This document shows, piece by piece, positions 6,889-17,065 of a DNA stretch of 26,171 bases. A model generated the notes under the pieces. It was not told where the DNA came from. It did no database searches and saw nothing but the letters and a program-made list of their open reading frames with translations. Source of the DNA: JBCBSP01 sp039819095 (GTDB lineage: Bacteria > Pseudomonadota > Alphaproteobacteria > Caulobacterales > Maricaulaceae); NCBI GenBank assembly GCA_039819095.1, contig JBCBSP010000014.1:1-26171 (forward strand). Direction: 5' to 3'. Numbering within the stretch: the first letter of the stretch is position 1; each line of letters opens with the position of its first letter. The position numbers and the translations under genes are program-made.

Positions 6889-8532
6889 ATGAGCGAGACC
6901 TCCCGCCCGCAGGCCGCGCCGTCGGTCTGGACGCGAGCGCGCCGCGGCATCAGCCAAGGCCGCACGCCCGTTCTGTGGGTGCTGGCTCTTCTTGTCGGGC
7001 TCATCGCCGGCTATGCCGCCATCGGGCTGCGCCTGGCGATCCAGACCGTGCAGGCGATCAGCTTTGGAGAGTTTGACGAGCGTCTGGCCAGCGCCGCCGC
7101 CGAGCTCTCCGCGCTGCATATCATCGCGGCGCCGGTGATCGGTGGCTGCGTGGTGGGGCTGCTGCTCTATCTTGGCCATCGCACCGGCTGGCTGACCGAT
7201 ATTCGCAGCGAAGGCGTCGCCGACGTGATTGAGGCCCGGGCCGCCCGGTCCGGACAGATGAAGGCCGCGCCGGGTCTTTTGTCCGCCTTGATCTCCGCCG
7301 TTTCGCTCGGCTCGGGCGGCTCGGCGGGCCGCGAGGGACCTGCAGTCCATCTGGGTGCGATGCTAGCGGCCCAATTCACCCGGATTTTCAGCCTGCCGCC
7401 GCGTTCAGCGCGCATTCTTCTGGGCTGCGGAGCTGCGGCTGCCGTGTCGGCCAGTTTCAATGCGCCGGTCGCCGGGGCCCTGTTCGCGTTCGAAGTCGTG
7501 CTCGGCCATTACGCGCTGCGCTCCATCGGGCCGGTGGCTGCGGCCAGCGTCACCGGGGCGGTGCTGGCGCGCTTTCATTTCGGACCGACGCCCGCCTTCA
7601 CCCTGCCGCAGATCGATCCGGCCACCATCGCCGACTTCGCCGCCATGGTGCCGCTCGGCCTGTTCGCCGCCGGGCTCGCCATCGCCTTTGTTATGCTGGC
7701 GCAGTGGCTGCCCCAACGTATCGCGCGGATCGCCGATCAGCTGGACATTCCGCTCTGGGCTCTGCCGCCGGCCGGCGGGCTGCTGGTCGGAATGATCGCG
7801 GTCGCCTTCCCGCAGGTTCTGGGCGTCGGCTACGAGGCCACCAGCCTGGCGCTCTCCGGCGGGTATGAACCGCTCCTGCTGGCCGCGCTGGTCGCGGCGA
7901 AACTGCTCGCCACCGCAATCACCCTCGCCTTCCGCTTCGGCGGCGGGGTGTTTTCACCCTCGCTCTATCTCGGCGCCATGCTCGGCGCGCTCTATGGGGC
8001 GGGCGCCAGCGCGCTGCTGGGCGAGGCGGGCTCGGGCGCAACCCTGTTCGCCGTGGTCGGGATGGGCGCGGTGGCCGGCGCGGTGCTGGGCGCACCGCTG
8101 TCCACGACTCTGATCGTGTTCGAGCTGACGGCGAGCTATGAGGCTTCCATAGCGCTGCTGGTCGCGGTCTCGCTGGCGACCGTGGTGATGAACGCGGTGA
8201 CCAAGGGCTCCTTCTTCCACAAGCAGGTGGCGCGCGCCGGATATGATCTCAGCGCCGGCAACGCCCGCGTCATCCTGCAGACCGTCCGCGCGCGCGAGAT
8301 GATGATGCCGATCGATGCCTCAGAACGCACCGCGTCCGTAGACGAACCCAGCGTGTATGAAGATGACTATCTGGGGCGCGTGCTCGGGCTGTTATCAGCC
8401 GAGGAACTGGACGGCGCAGCGGTGCGCGCGCGGACCGGCGACCAGCCCGTCATCGGCTATATCACCAAAGCCGACGCCCACGCCGCCTACGCCCGCGCCC
8501 TGCACGACGCGCATGAGGAGGAACATGGTTAA
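6889..8532 (+). CDS. ClC-family chloride channel/transporter
   Basis: A 547-residue ClC-type anion transporter of the inner membrane with many hydrophobic helices. The gating motif GREGP is present (Glu149, equivalent to Glu148 of E. coli ClcA), as is the third anion-site motif GGVFSP. Two other sites are atypical. The first selectivity motif, GSGIPE in ClcA, reads SEGVAD. The internal proton-transfer Glu (Glu203 of ClcA) is replaced by Val in ALFAFEVVLG. After the last helix a cytoplasmic tail of about 85 residues (MMPIDASERTASVDEPS onward) resembles part of a CBS region. The start ATG at 6889 follows AAGGGCGG closely. It may be a channel or a non-classical exchanger. Confidence 0.9.
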   Translation: MSETSRPQAAPSVWTRARRGISQGRTPVLWVLALLVGLIAGYAAIGLRLAIQTVQAISFGEFDERLASAAAELSALHIIAAPVIGGCVVGLLLYLGHRTGWLTDIRSEGVADVIEARAARSGQMKAAPGLLSALISAVSLGSGGSAGREGPAVHLGAMLAAQFTRIFSLPPRSARILLGCGAAAAVSASFNAPVAGALFAFEVVLGHYALRSIGPVAAASVTGAVLARFHFGPTPAFTLPQIDPATIADFAAMVPLGLFAAGLAIAFVMLAQWLPQRIARIADQLDIPLWALPPAGGLLVGMIAVAFPQVLGVGYEATSLALSGGYEPLLLAALVAAKLLATAITLAFRFGGGVFSPSLYLGAMLGALYGAGASALLGEAGSGATLFAVVGMGAVAGAVLGAPLSTTLIVFELTASYEASIALLVAVSLATVVMNAVTKGSFFHKQVARAGYDLSAGNARVILQTVRAREMMMPIDASERTASVDEPSVYEDDYLGRVLGLLSAEELDGAAVRARTGDQPVIGYITKADAHAAYARALHDAHEEEHG

Positions 8533-8630
8533 GGGCTCGCCCGCCCTGTCCTGCACCCCTGCCGTCAACGCATGTCCGTGCTAGTTTCGTTCTCCCGCCG
8601 TCCTGTTCGAATCAGCTGCACGGACCCGCC

Positions 8631-10958
8631 ATGCCTGTTGACGCGCCCGTTCCTGAACAGCGTCCCCTGTCCGTGTCGGAGATGGCGCGCGCCCGCCCGC
8701 CCGGCGGCGAGGCGGCGTATCTGGACGGATTGAACCCCCAGCAGCGCGAGGCGGTGGAGACGGTCGATGGCGCGGTGCTGGTTCTGGCCGGCGCGGGCAC
8801 CGGCAAGACGCGCGTGCTCACCACGCGCCTGGCGCATATTCTGGCCACGGGCCGGGCGAGGCCCTGGGAAATCCTCGCGGTCACTTTCACCAACAAGGCC
8901 GCGCGCGAGATGAAGACACGCGTCGGCGCCATCATCGGCGAGGCGGTCGAAGGCGTGCCCTGGCTGGGCACCTTCCACTCCATCTCCGCGCAGATCCTGC
9001 GCCGGCACGCTGAACTGGTCGATCTGAAATCCAGCTTCACCATTCTGGACACCGACGATCAGCTGCGCCTGATCAAGCAGATCCTTCAGGCCGAAGGCAT
9101 TGACGAGAAGCGCTGGACGCCGCGCTATTTCGCGAGCCTCGTCGATGGCTGGAAAAATCGCGGCCTTGTCCCCGACGCCATACCCGAAGCGGACAAGTGG
9201 AGCTTCGCCGAGGGCAAGGCGGGCGATCTCTACGCGCTGTATCAGGGACGGCTCCAGGTCCTCAACGCGTGCGATTTCGGCGATCTTCTCCTGCACACGC
9301 TCACCATCTTCAAGGACCATCCCGACGTTCTGAAGACCTATCACGCCAAGTTCCGCTACCTGCTCGTGGATGAGTATCAGGACACGAATGTCGCGCAGTA
9401 TCTCTGGCTGAGACTGTTGGCGCAGGGCTCGAAGAATATCTGCTGCGTGGGCGATGACGATCAGTCCATCTATGGCTGGCGCGGCGCGGAAGTGGACAAC
9501 ATCCTGCGTTTTGAAAACGACTTTCCCGGCGCGAAGGTCATTCGGCTGGAGCGCAATTACCGCTCGACAGAACATATTCTGGCCGCTGCATCCGGGCTGA
9601 TCACGGCCAATAAGGACCGGCTCGGCAAGACGCTGTGGACTGAGGAGAGCGGCGGGGAGAAAGTCCGCGTCGCCGGCATCTGGGACGGTGAGGCCGAAGC
9701 GCGTTTCGTCGCCGACGACATCGAGGCCTGGGTGCGTTCTGAACGCGCGCACAGCGATATCGCCGTTCTGGTGCGCGCCTCCTGGCAGATGCGCGCCTTT
9801 GAAGACCGATTCCTGATGCTGGGCCTGCCCTACAAGGTGATCGGCGGCCCGCGCTTCTTCGAACGCGCCGAAATCCGCGATGCGCACGCCTATTTCCGTC
9901 TGGTGCGTTCGCCCGATGACGATCTCGCCTTTGAGCGCATCGTCAACACGCCGAAACGCGGCATCGGCGACACCAGCGTGCAGAAGATCGCCCAGGCCGC
10001 GCGTTCAGCACGCGTGTCGATGAGCGAGGCGGCGCGGCTGATGGTTCAGACCGATGAAATCCGCGGCAAGGCGCGCACCGGGCTGCAAACCTTTCTGCGT
10101 GATCTCGATCGCTGGCGCGAGCAGGCTGAAACCTCGCGCCATGACGAGCTGGCTGAAATCATCCTCGATGAGAGCGGCTATACCGGCATGTGGCGCGAGG
10201 ATAAGAGCCCGCAGGCCGCAGGCCGGCTGGATAACCTGAAGGAGCTTGTCCGCTCCATGGGCGAGTTCGACAGCCTGGAAGCTTATCTGGAGCATGTCGC
10301 GCTGGTATCAGATCTCGACCGCGTCGAGGACGGCGACGAGGTCTCGCTGATGACGCTGCATGCGGCCAAGGGGCTGGAATTTCCGCTCGTCTTCCTGCCC
10401 GGCTGGGAGGAAACCGTCTTTCCATCCCAGCGCTCGCTGGATGAAGGCGGCACGCGCGCCCTGGAGGAAGAGCGACGACTCGCCTATGTCGGGCTGACGC
10501 GCGCGCGCGAACGCGCCGTCATCTCCTTTACCGCCAACCGGATGATTTTCGGGCGCTGGCAATCGGTCCTGCCATCGCGCTTTGTCGACGAACTGCCCGC
10601 CGCTAATGTCGAGGCGAAGTCGGAAACCGGGTACTACGATTCCGGACCCGGCTTTGAAGGCGTGTCCGAACCGACGGACGCTTTCCGCTCCTCCTATGAG
10701 AGCCCCGGCTGGAAACGCTATCAGGCGAGTCAGGCCTCCGGCCGGCGCCGCGATCCCGGCGTGATTGAAGGCCAGGCGAAGCTGATCGAGAGCGGCGTTG
10801 TCGGCGGAAGCTCCAGATGGAAGCGCGGCGACCGGGTCTTCCACCAGAAATTCGGCTACGGCACGGTGAAAACCGCCGATGGCGCAAAACTCACCGTCGC
10901 CTTCGACAAGGCCGGCGAGAAAAAGGTCGTGGAGAGCTTTGTCAGCGAGGCGCCCTAG
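8631..10958 (+). CDS. uvrD: UvrD/PcrA-type ATP-dependent DNA helicase
   Basis: A 775-residue superfamily 1A 3'-5' helicase. All motifs are in order: Q motif LNPQQREAV (about 34-42), Walker A AGAGTGKT (53-60), Ia TFTNKAAREMK, Walker B LLVDEYQDTN, III GDDDQSIYGWRG, IV RLERNYRST, V MTLHAAKGLEFPLVFL and VI EERRLAYVGLTRARE. The C-terminal RVFHQKFGYGTVKTAD region matches the Tudor-like domain of PcrA/UvrD that contacts RNA polymerase. Roles known for the family are nucleotide-excision and mismatch repair and clearing of stalled polymerase. No strong ribosome binding site precedes the ATG at 8631; ATG 8682 is a possible internal start. GCTAGTTT at 8580-8587 may be a -10. It ends 124 bp from the convergent rpoD. 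Confidence 0.95.
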   Translation: MPVDAPVPEQRPLSVSEMARARPPGGEAAYLDGLNPQQREAVETVDGAVLVLAGAGTGKTRVLTTRLAHILATGRARPWEILAVTFTNKAAREMKTRVGAIIGEAVEGVPWLGTFHSISAQILRRHAELVDLKSSFTILDTDDQLRLIKQILQAEGIDEKRWTPRYFASLVDGWKNRGLVPDAIPEADKWSFAEGKAGDLYALYQGRLQVLNACDFGDLLLHTLTIFKDHPDVLKTYHAKFRYLLVDEYQDTNVAQYLWLRLLAQGSKNICCVGDDDQSIYGWRGAEVDNILRFENDFPGAKVIRLERNYRSTEHILAAASGLITANKDRLGKTLWTEESGGEKVRVAGIWDGEAEARFVADDIEAWVRSERAHSDIAVLVRASWQMRAFEDRFLMLGLPYKVIGGPRFFERAEIRDAHAYFRLVRSPDDDLAFERIVNTPKRGIGDTSVQKIAQAARSARVSMSEAARLMVQTDEIRGKARTGLQTFLRDLDRWREQAETSRHDELAEIILDESGYTGMWREDKSPQAAGRLDNLKELVRSMGEFDSLEAYLEHVALVSDLDRVEDGDEVSLMTLHAAKGLEFPLVFLPGWEETVFPSQRSLDEGGTRALEEERRLAYVGLTRARERAVISFTANRMIFGRWQSVLPSRFVDELPAANVEAKSETGYYDSGPGFEGVSEPTDAFRSSYESPGWKRYQASQASGRRRDPGVIEGQAKLIESGVVGGSSRWKRGDRVFHQKFGYGTVKTADGAKLTVAFDKAGEKKVVESFVSEAP

Positions 10959-10961
10959 CCT

Positions 10962-11078
10962 GCCTTGTCATCGAAGGGCGCGCAGCGGCCCGGGACCCAT
11001 TCCGGTGGGCCTGAATAGGCGGGCTCCAAGCGAAAAGGTCGCGGAATAGGTCCCGGCTCAAGGCCGGGATGACAAGGC
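10962..11078. repeat. 117-bp imperfect inverted-repeat element between uvrD and rpoD
   Basis: Perfect 11-bp terminal inverted repeats GCCTTGTCATC (10962-10972) and GATGACAAGGC (11068-11078) bound almost the whole gap between two convergent stop codons. Further in, the arms match again: the left arm has CCGGGACCCATTCCG and the right arm, read on the other strand, has CCGGGACCTATTCCG. The right arm also forms the hairpin TCCCGGC-TCAAG-GCCGGGA (11051-11069). There is no ORF inside. Hairpins of this kind are common intergenic repeats in alphaproteobacteria. It could act as a bidirectional terminator, although no clear U-tract follows. Confidence 0.65.
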
Positions 11079-11082
11079 TCGC

Positions 11083-13146
<2,064 letters not shown>

Positions 13147-13222
13147 GCGTGCCCTGAGGCTCCCTTAAACGTCTATGGCCAGCTAGAAAGGCGCGCACGG
13201 GGCGCAGCCTTCGCCGGCATGT

Positions 13223-15043
13223 TCAGCGTCGCTTGCGTGTGCGCCTGATCTCGGCGAAGTAGCGTTTCATGCGTTCGGAGTCTTCCGCTCCCAGGACCTG
13301 TGAGGTCAGCGCACGCTCTTCTTCGATGCGTTCGGCCGATACTACGCGTTCCATATAAGAAGCCGCGAGCGCACGCCAAGCCTCAGCGCGCGCCGCGGTC
13401 GCAGCGTCTTCTCCTCCAAGCGCGGCGCGCATCGGCGCGCGCTCGATTTCCAGCGTCATCAGCATTTCGGAAAATCCGCGCCGCGCCAGCGCAGCCGCCA
13501 GGCCGCCTTCGCGCGCAGCTTCTCCAGAGAACAGAGCGTCTAGGACGCCGTCACGCAGGCTGTCAAGCGGTCCAAAGGGCAGCTCGGCCAGGCTCTCAGC
13601 CTCGCTTTCGGCGATCTCGGGAAACTCGATAGCCGCCAGAAGCAGCTGGCGCGCGGTCGGATGGGCGCGCGCGCCGCCGCGCGCACGCTTCAGCGCTGCG
13701 GTCGGCGGGGCTGTGTCATGCGCCGCACCGCCGCGACGCCAGCCGGAATAAGCGCGTCGCGGCGTTCCGAAAGCGCTCGCCAGACGCCGATCGAATTCGG
13801 CCTTGTATTCGGCGCGCACATCCGGGTCTTCAATCTTCGCGGTGAGCGCGCGGATGCGTTTGCGAAACCCGGCGCGGCGATCGGGATCATCGAGCGGTTC
13901 GGCGTCGAACTCGCGCGTCCAGAGCACATCGATCAGGGGCCGGGTCTCGGCCACCGCCTCGTGCAGCGCCTTGGCCCCGCCCTCAGCCAGCACGTCGTCG
14001 GGGTCCTTGCCGTCCGGCAGGAAGACAAAGCGCAGCGTTCGCCCGGCCTGCAGGAGCGGCAGGGCGCGCTCAGCCGCGGTTGCGGCGGCCCGCTTGCCCG
14101 CGCTGTCGCCATCCAGGCACATCACCGGTTCGCCGCCGGCGCGCCAAAGCAAGCGCAGCTGATCCTCGGTGACGGCGGTGCCCAGCGGCGCGACCGCATG
14201 CTCCAGCCCGGCGCGGGCGAGCGCAATGACATCCATATAGCCTTCCGCCACGATCAGCCCGCCGGCCTTTATGGCCGGGTCGGACACCGCGCGGCGCGCC
14301 TCGGCGAAGCGATAGAGCGTCGCGCCCTTGTGAAAGAGCGGCGTCTCCGGGGAGTTCAGATATTTGGCCCGCGCCTCCTTGTTGAGCGCGCGTCCCCCGA
14401 AGGCGATGATCCGCCCGCGCGGATCGCCGATGGGGAACATGACCCGGTCGCGGAAGCGGTCATAGCTCTCGCCGCCGTCATCAGGCTTGATCAGGAGCCC
14501 GGCCTCGACAAGTTCCTCGGCCCGCGCCCCGTCAGCAGTCAGGGCATCGCGCAGGCCCCGCCGGTCATTGGGCGCATACCCCAGCCCGAAACGCTCCCAC
14601 TCTTTCGGCCCCAGACCGCGCCGCTCAAGATAGGCGCGCGCCTCAGCGCCTTGCGAACCGCGCAGCTTGCGCTGGAAATAGCCGTGAGCGGCTGCGGTCC
14701 AGTGCGACAGCGTGCGGCGGGCTTCTTCGCGCTGAACGGACTGAGGATCGGGCTTTGGCACGTCCATGCCGGCTTCGGCGGCGAGCTGTTCGACCGCCTC
14801 GATGAAGGACAGGCCCTGGGTCTCCTGCAGCCAGGTGATCACATCGCCATGCTTCTGCGAGGCGAAGCAGTGGTAGAAACCCTTCTCGTCATTGACGAAG
14901 AAGGACGGCGTGCGTTCCTTCTTGAACGGCGAGAGCCCTGCGAACTCACGGCCCTGACGCTTCAGCGCCACCGACCGCCCGATCAGATCGGACGGGCGGA
15001 TGCGCGCTTTCAGCTCGTCAATGAAACCATCAGGAAGGGCCAT
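13223..15043 (-). CDS. dnaG: DNA primase DnaG
   Basis: A 606-residue bacterial primase that makes RNA primers at the replication fork with DnaB. The N-terminal zinc-binding domain fold is recognisable (REFAGLSPFKKERTPSF, FYHCFASQKHGD), but the positions of the four E. coli zinc ligands (Cys40, His43, Cys61, Cys64) read Ser38, Lys41, Cys59 and Ser62, so only one remains. The catalytic RNA polymerase core is intact: ERFGLGYAPN, the RDRVMFPI and GRIIAFGGRAL segments, and a TOPRIM domain at about 261-345 with Glu267 (VAEGYMDV) and Asp311/Asp313 (CLDGDSAG). The divergent C-terminal part (about 410-606) should be the DnaB-interacting domain. It lies between the yqeY-like gene and rpoD. Confidence 0.96.
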   Translation of the reverse strand: MALPDGFIDELKARIRPSDLIGRSVALKRQGREFAGLSPFKKERTPSFFVNDEKGFYHCFASQKHGDVITWLQETQGLSFIEAVEQLAAEAGMDVPKPDPQSVQREEARRTLSHWTAAAHGYFQRKLRGSQGAEARAYLERRGLGPKEWERFGLGYAPNDRRGLRDALTADGARAEELVEAGLLIKPDDGGESYDRFRDRVMFPIGDPRGRIIAFGGRALNKEARAKYLNSPETPLFHKGATLYRFAEARRAVSDPAIKAGGLIVAEGYMDVIALARAGLEHAVAPLGTAVTEDQLRLLWRAGGEPVMCLDGDSAGKRAAATAAERALPLLQAGRTLRFVFLPDGKDPDDVLAEGGAKALHEAVAETRPLIDVLWTREFDAEPLDDPDRRAGFRKRIRALTAKIEDPDVRAEYKAEFDRRLASAFGTPRRAYSGWRRGGAAHDTAPPTAALKRARGGARAHPTARQLLLAAIEFPEIAESEAESLAELPFGPLDSLRDGVLDALFSGEAAREGGLAAALARRGFSEMLMTLEIERAPMRAALGGEDAATAARAEAWRALAASYMERVVSAERIEEERALTSQVLGAEDSERMKRYFAEIRRTRKRR

Positions 15044-15084
15044 GGGCGGGACGGTCGTCCAATCGGTCGTTGCGCGACCAGACT

Positions 15085-15111
15085 AAAGCCTCGCCGCCGC
15101 GCTGGCGAGGC
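15085..15111 (-). terminator. hairpin between yqeY-like gene and dnaG
   Basis: A perfect 8-bp stem (plus-strand 15088-15095 GCCTCGCC and 15104-15111 GGCGAGGC) with an 8-nt loop. Read on the minus strand it is followed by TTTAG. It lies about 33 bp after the yqeY-like stop and 42 bp before the dnaG start. It could attenuate transcription between these genes. The U-tract is short, so it may be partial or a different kind of structure. Confidence 0.45.
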
Positions 15112-15143
15112 GCGGTGTTGATCGCGGAACAGATCAGGCGGGC

Positions 15144-15605
15144 CTAACCCTGCAGCAGGGTCTTCACCGCCTTGCCGGCATGGGAGAAGTCCATGCGGCC
15201 CGAATAGCGCTCCTTAAGGGCGCCCATGCACTTGCCCATATCCTTCAGACCGGTCGCGTTGAGCTCATCGACCACGCCGCGCGCGGCCTCGGCGATCTCG
15301 CCAGGCTCCATCTGCCGAGGCAGATAGGCGCGCACGATATCGGCTTCCTCACGCTCGCGATCGGCCAGGTCGAACCGACCCGCCTTCTCGTAGGTGTCGG
15401 CGCTTTCTTCACGCTGTTTGACGAGCTTTTGCAGGATGGAGAGGATTTCCTCCTCCTCGCATCCGGTGCAGCGGTCTTCGGCGCGCGCGGCGATATCGCG
15501 GTCCTTGATGGCGGCGGCAATCAGGCGCAGCGTGGACACGCGCAGCTGTTGCTTCTCGCGCATGGCGGATTTCAGATCGGCGCTCAGCTGGTCGCGAAGG
15601 GACAT
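15144..15605 (-). CDS. GatB/YqeY domain protein
   Basis: A 153-residue stand-alone YqeY-type protein, sharing the domain found at the C terminus of the amidotransferase subunit GatB. Characteristic features are the N-terminal LRDQLSADLKSAMREKQQLRVSTLR, the EEEILSILQKLVKQREES helix, ADREREEADIVRAYLPRQ and the C-terminal MGKCMGALKERYSGRMD. The exact role of stand-alone YqeY is not settled; association with tRNA or aminoacyl-tRNA metabolism is inferred from the GatB domain. The ATG at 15605 begins the typical MSLRDQL. It is the first gene of the minus-strand yqeY-dnaG-rpoD set and is divergent from carA, an order I recall as common in alphaproteobacteria. Confidence 0.92.
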   Translation of the reverse strand: MSLRDQLSADLKSAMREKQQLRVSTLRLIAAAIKDRDIAARAEDRCTGCEEEEILSILQKLVKQREESADTYEKAGRFDLADREREEADIVRAYLPRQMEPGEIAEAARGVVDELNATGLKDMGKCMGALKERYSGRMDFSHAGKAVKTLLQG

Positions 15606-15637
15606 GGCGGTTGAAACTCACACTTGTGGAAATGATC

Positions 15638-15664
15638 AAGCGCTTTTGTAAGTGCTTGTTTTTC
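15638..15664 (+). promoter_or_regulatory. AT-rich inverted repeat plus T-run in the yqeY/carA divergent region
   Basis: AAGCGCTT (15638-15645) and AAGTGCTT (15650-15657) flank TTGT and can pair as an 8-bp stem with one G-U pair. GTTTTT follows on the plus strand. Each half is itself a palindrome or near-palindrome, and the centres are 12 bp apart, so the element could be a dimeric operator. It could instead be a terminator stopping plus-strand transcripts before carA. It also lies in the 5' leader of the yqeY-like mRNA. Confidence 0.35.
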
Positions 15665-15689
15665 CTGAAAACTTTGGACGATACCATTC

Positions 15690-15718
15690 TTGACGCATAG
15701 GTCTGGCTCGCATACCTT
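15690..15718 (+). promoter_or_regulatory. candidate carA promoter
   Basis: TTGACG (15690-15695) and TACCTT (15713-15718) are separated by 17 nt. The -35 matches the housekeeping consensus while the -10 is weak. The predicted start near 15725 leaves a carA leader of about 90 nt. That leader contains a perfect 12-bp palindrome GCGCTGCAGCGC (15762-15773), which might be an operator. Confidence 0.42.
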
Positions 15719-15814
15719 CCGGTCGTTTTGCGCCACGTTCGGGTTCGCGCATGGCGCACACGCGCTGCAGCGCAGCAAACCGAAGACCCGGCATTTAGGA
15801 TGGACGTCGCCACG

Positions 15815-16999
15815 ATGCAAGATCAATCGAAATCGCGCAGCGATCGCGCCGGCGCCGCCACGGGCCTTCTGGTGCTGGCTGACGGGACCGTCATTTACGG
15901 GCAAGGCGCGGGCGCGACGGGCGCAGCCATTGGCGAAGTCTGCTTCAACACCGCGATGACCGGGCAGCAGGAAATCCTCGCCGATCCTTCCTACGCCGGA
16001 CAAATCGTCTGCTTCACCTTCCCCCATGTCGGCAATGTCGGGGCAAACGGAGAAGACGAGGAAGCCGCCAGCGAGCCGGCTCGCACCGCTGCGGTCGGCA
16101 TGATCTCCCGCGCTCCGATCACCGAGCCGGCCAACTGGCGCGCCGAGGACCGTTTCGACGCCTGGCTTGAAACGCGCGGCATCGTCGCGCTGACCGGTGT
16201 CGATACGCGCGCACTGACCCGCCGCATCCGCGATCAGGGCATGGCGATGGCGGTGATCGCGCACGCGCCGGACGGCGTGTTTGATCTGGAGAAACTGAAA
16301 CGCCTCGCCGCCGAGGCCCCGGCGATGGAAGGCCGCGAGCTCGCCCGCGCCGTCGCCTCGCCTGAGGAGGCTGACTGGCGCGAGGCCGGTTGGGACTGGC
16401 CGGACGGCGCGCTTGAACAGGACGGGCAAGGCCCGCTCGTTGTGGTGCTGGATTATGGCGTGAAGGCCAACATCCTGCGCCGGCTCGTTTCGGCTGGAGC
16501 GCAGGTTCAGATTGCCCCGGGTTCAGCCGCGGCTGAAGACATTCTGGCGATGAAGCCGGCCGGTATTGTTGTGTCGAACGGTCCGGGCGATCCGGCTGCG
16601 ACCGGCCAATACGCCGTCGGTACGATCAAGGCGATCATTGAGGCCGGCGTGCCGGTGCTGGGCATCTGCCTCGGTCATCAGATGCTGGCCCGCGCGGTCG
16701 GCGGGAAAACCGTGAAGATGGCCCAGGGCCATCACGGCGCGAACCATCCGGTGAAGAACCATGAAACCGGCCAGGTGGAGATCGTGTCGATGAATCACGG
16801 CTTCGCCGTGGACCGCGACAGCCTGCCCGCTGACGCGGTGGAGACCCATGTGTCCCTGTTCGACGGCACCAATTGCGGTTTCAGGCTGACTTCAAAACCC
16901 GTCGTCTCAGTACAGCATCACCCCGAGGCCAGCCCCGGCCCGCAGGATTCCTTCAACGTGTTCGACAATTTCGTTGAGAGCCTGAAAGAGCCCGCCTGA
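15815..16999 (+). CDS. carA: carbamoyl-phosphate synthase small subunit (glutamine amidotransferase)
   Basis: Small subunit of carbamoyl-phosphate synthetase, which hydrolyses glutamine and passes ammonia to CarB for arginine and pyrimidine synthesis. With the ATG at 15815 the protein has 394 residues. The N-terminal CarA domain shows LVLADGTVIYGQG, EVCFNTAMTGQQEI and FTFPHVGNVG. The class I amidotransferase domain has the nucleophile Cys285 in GICLGHQML, VSMNHGF, and the His/Glu pair in QHHPEASPGP. An in-frame ATG at 15800 would add five residues; the 15815 start is closer to usual family length, but neither has a strong ribosome binding site. No carB lies in the window, so the two subunits are not adjacent here, which is common in alphaproteobacteria. 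Confidence 0.95.
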   Translation: MQDQSKSRSDRAGAATGLLVLADGTVIYGQGAGATGAAIGEVCFNTAMTGQQEILADPSYAGQIVCFTFPHVGNVGANGEDEEAASEPARTAAVGMISRAPITEPANWRAEDRFDAWLETRGIVALTGVDTRALTRRIRDQGMAMAVIAHAPDGVFDLEKLKRLAAEAPAMEGRELARAVASPEEADWREAGWDWPDGALEQDGQGPLVVVLDYGVKANILRRLVSAGAQVQIAPGSAAAEDILAMKPAGIVVSNGPGDPAATGQYAVGTIKAIIEAGVPVLGICLGHQMLARAVGGKTVKMAQGHHGANHPVKNHETGQVEIVSMNHGFAVDRDSLPADAVETHVSLFDGTNCGFRLTSKPVVSVQHHPEASPGPQDSFNVFDNFVESLKEPA

Positions 17000-17004
17000 C
17001 CCTC

Positions 17005-17033
17005 TTCGCGCACGGCCCGCATCGCGCTAGCTT
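17005..17033 (+). promoter_or_regulatory. possible promoter before the FkbM gene
   Basis: GCTAGCTT (17026-17033) resembles the GCTA-type -10 found before other genes here, with TTCGCGC (17005-17011), a 5-of-7 match to TTGACGS, 14 nt upstream. It lies in the 66-bp gap after carA. Co-transcription with carA is also possible. Confidence 0.3.
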
Positions 17034-17065
17034 CTGCGCCTCGACTTCACAGGGGGCGCATTCGC

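Noticed and set aside
8565..9887. 440-codon open frame antisense to uvrD
   Set aside because: Covers the conserved helicase motifs on the other strand and shows no family of its own.
13661..15121. 486-codon open frame antisense to dnaG
   Set aside because: Complete overlap with a well-supported primase gene; composition typical of a shadow frame in GC-rich DNA.
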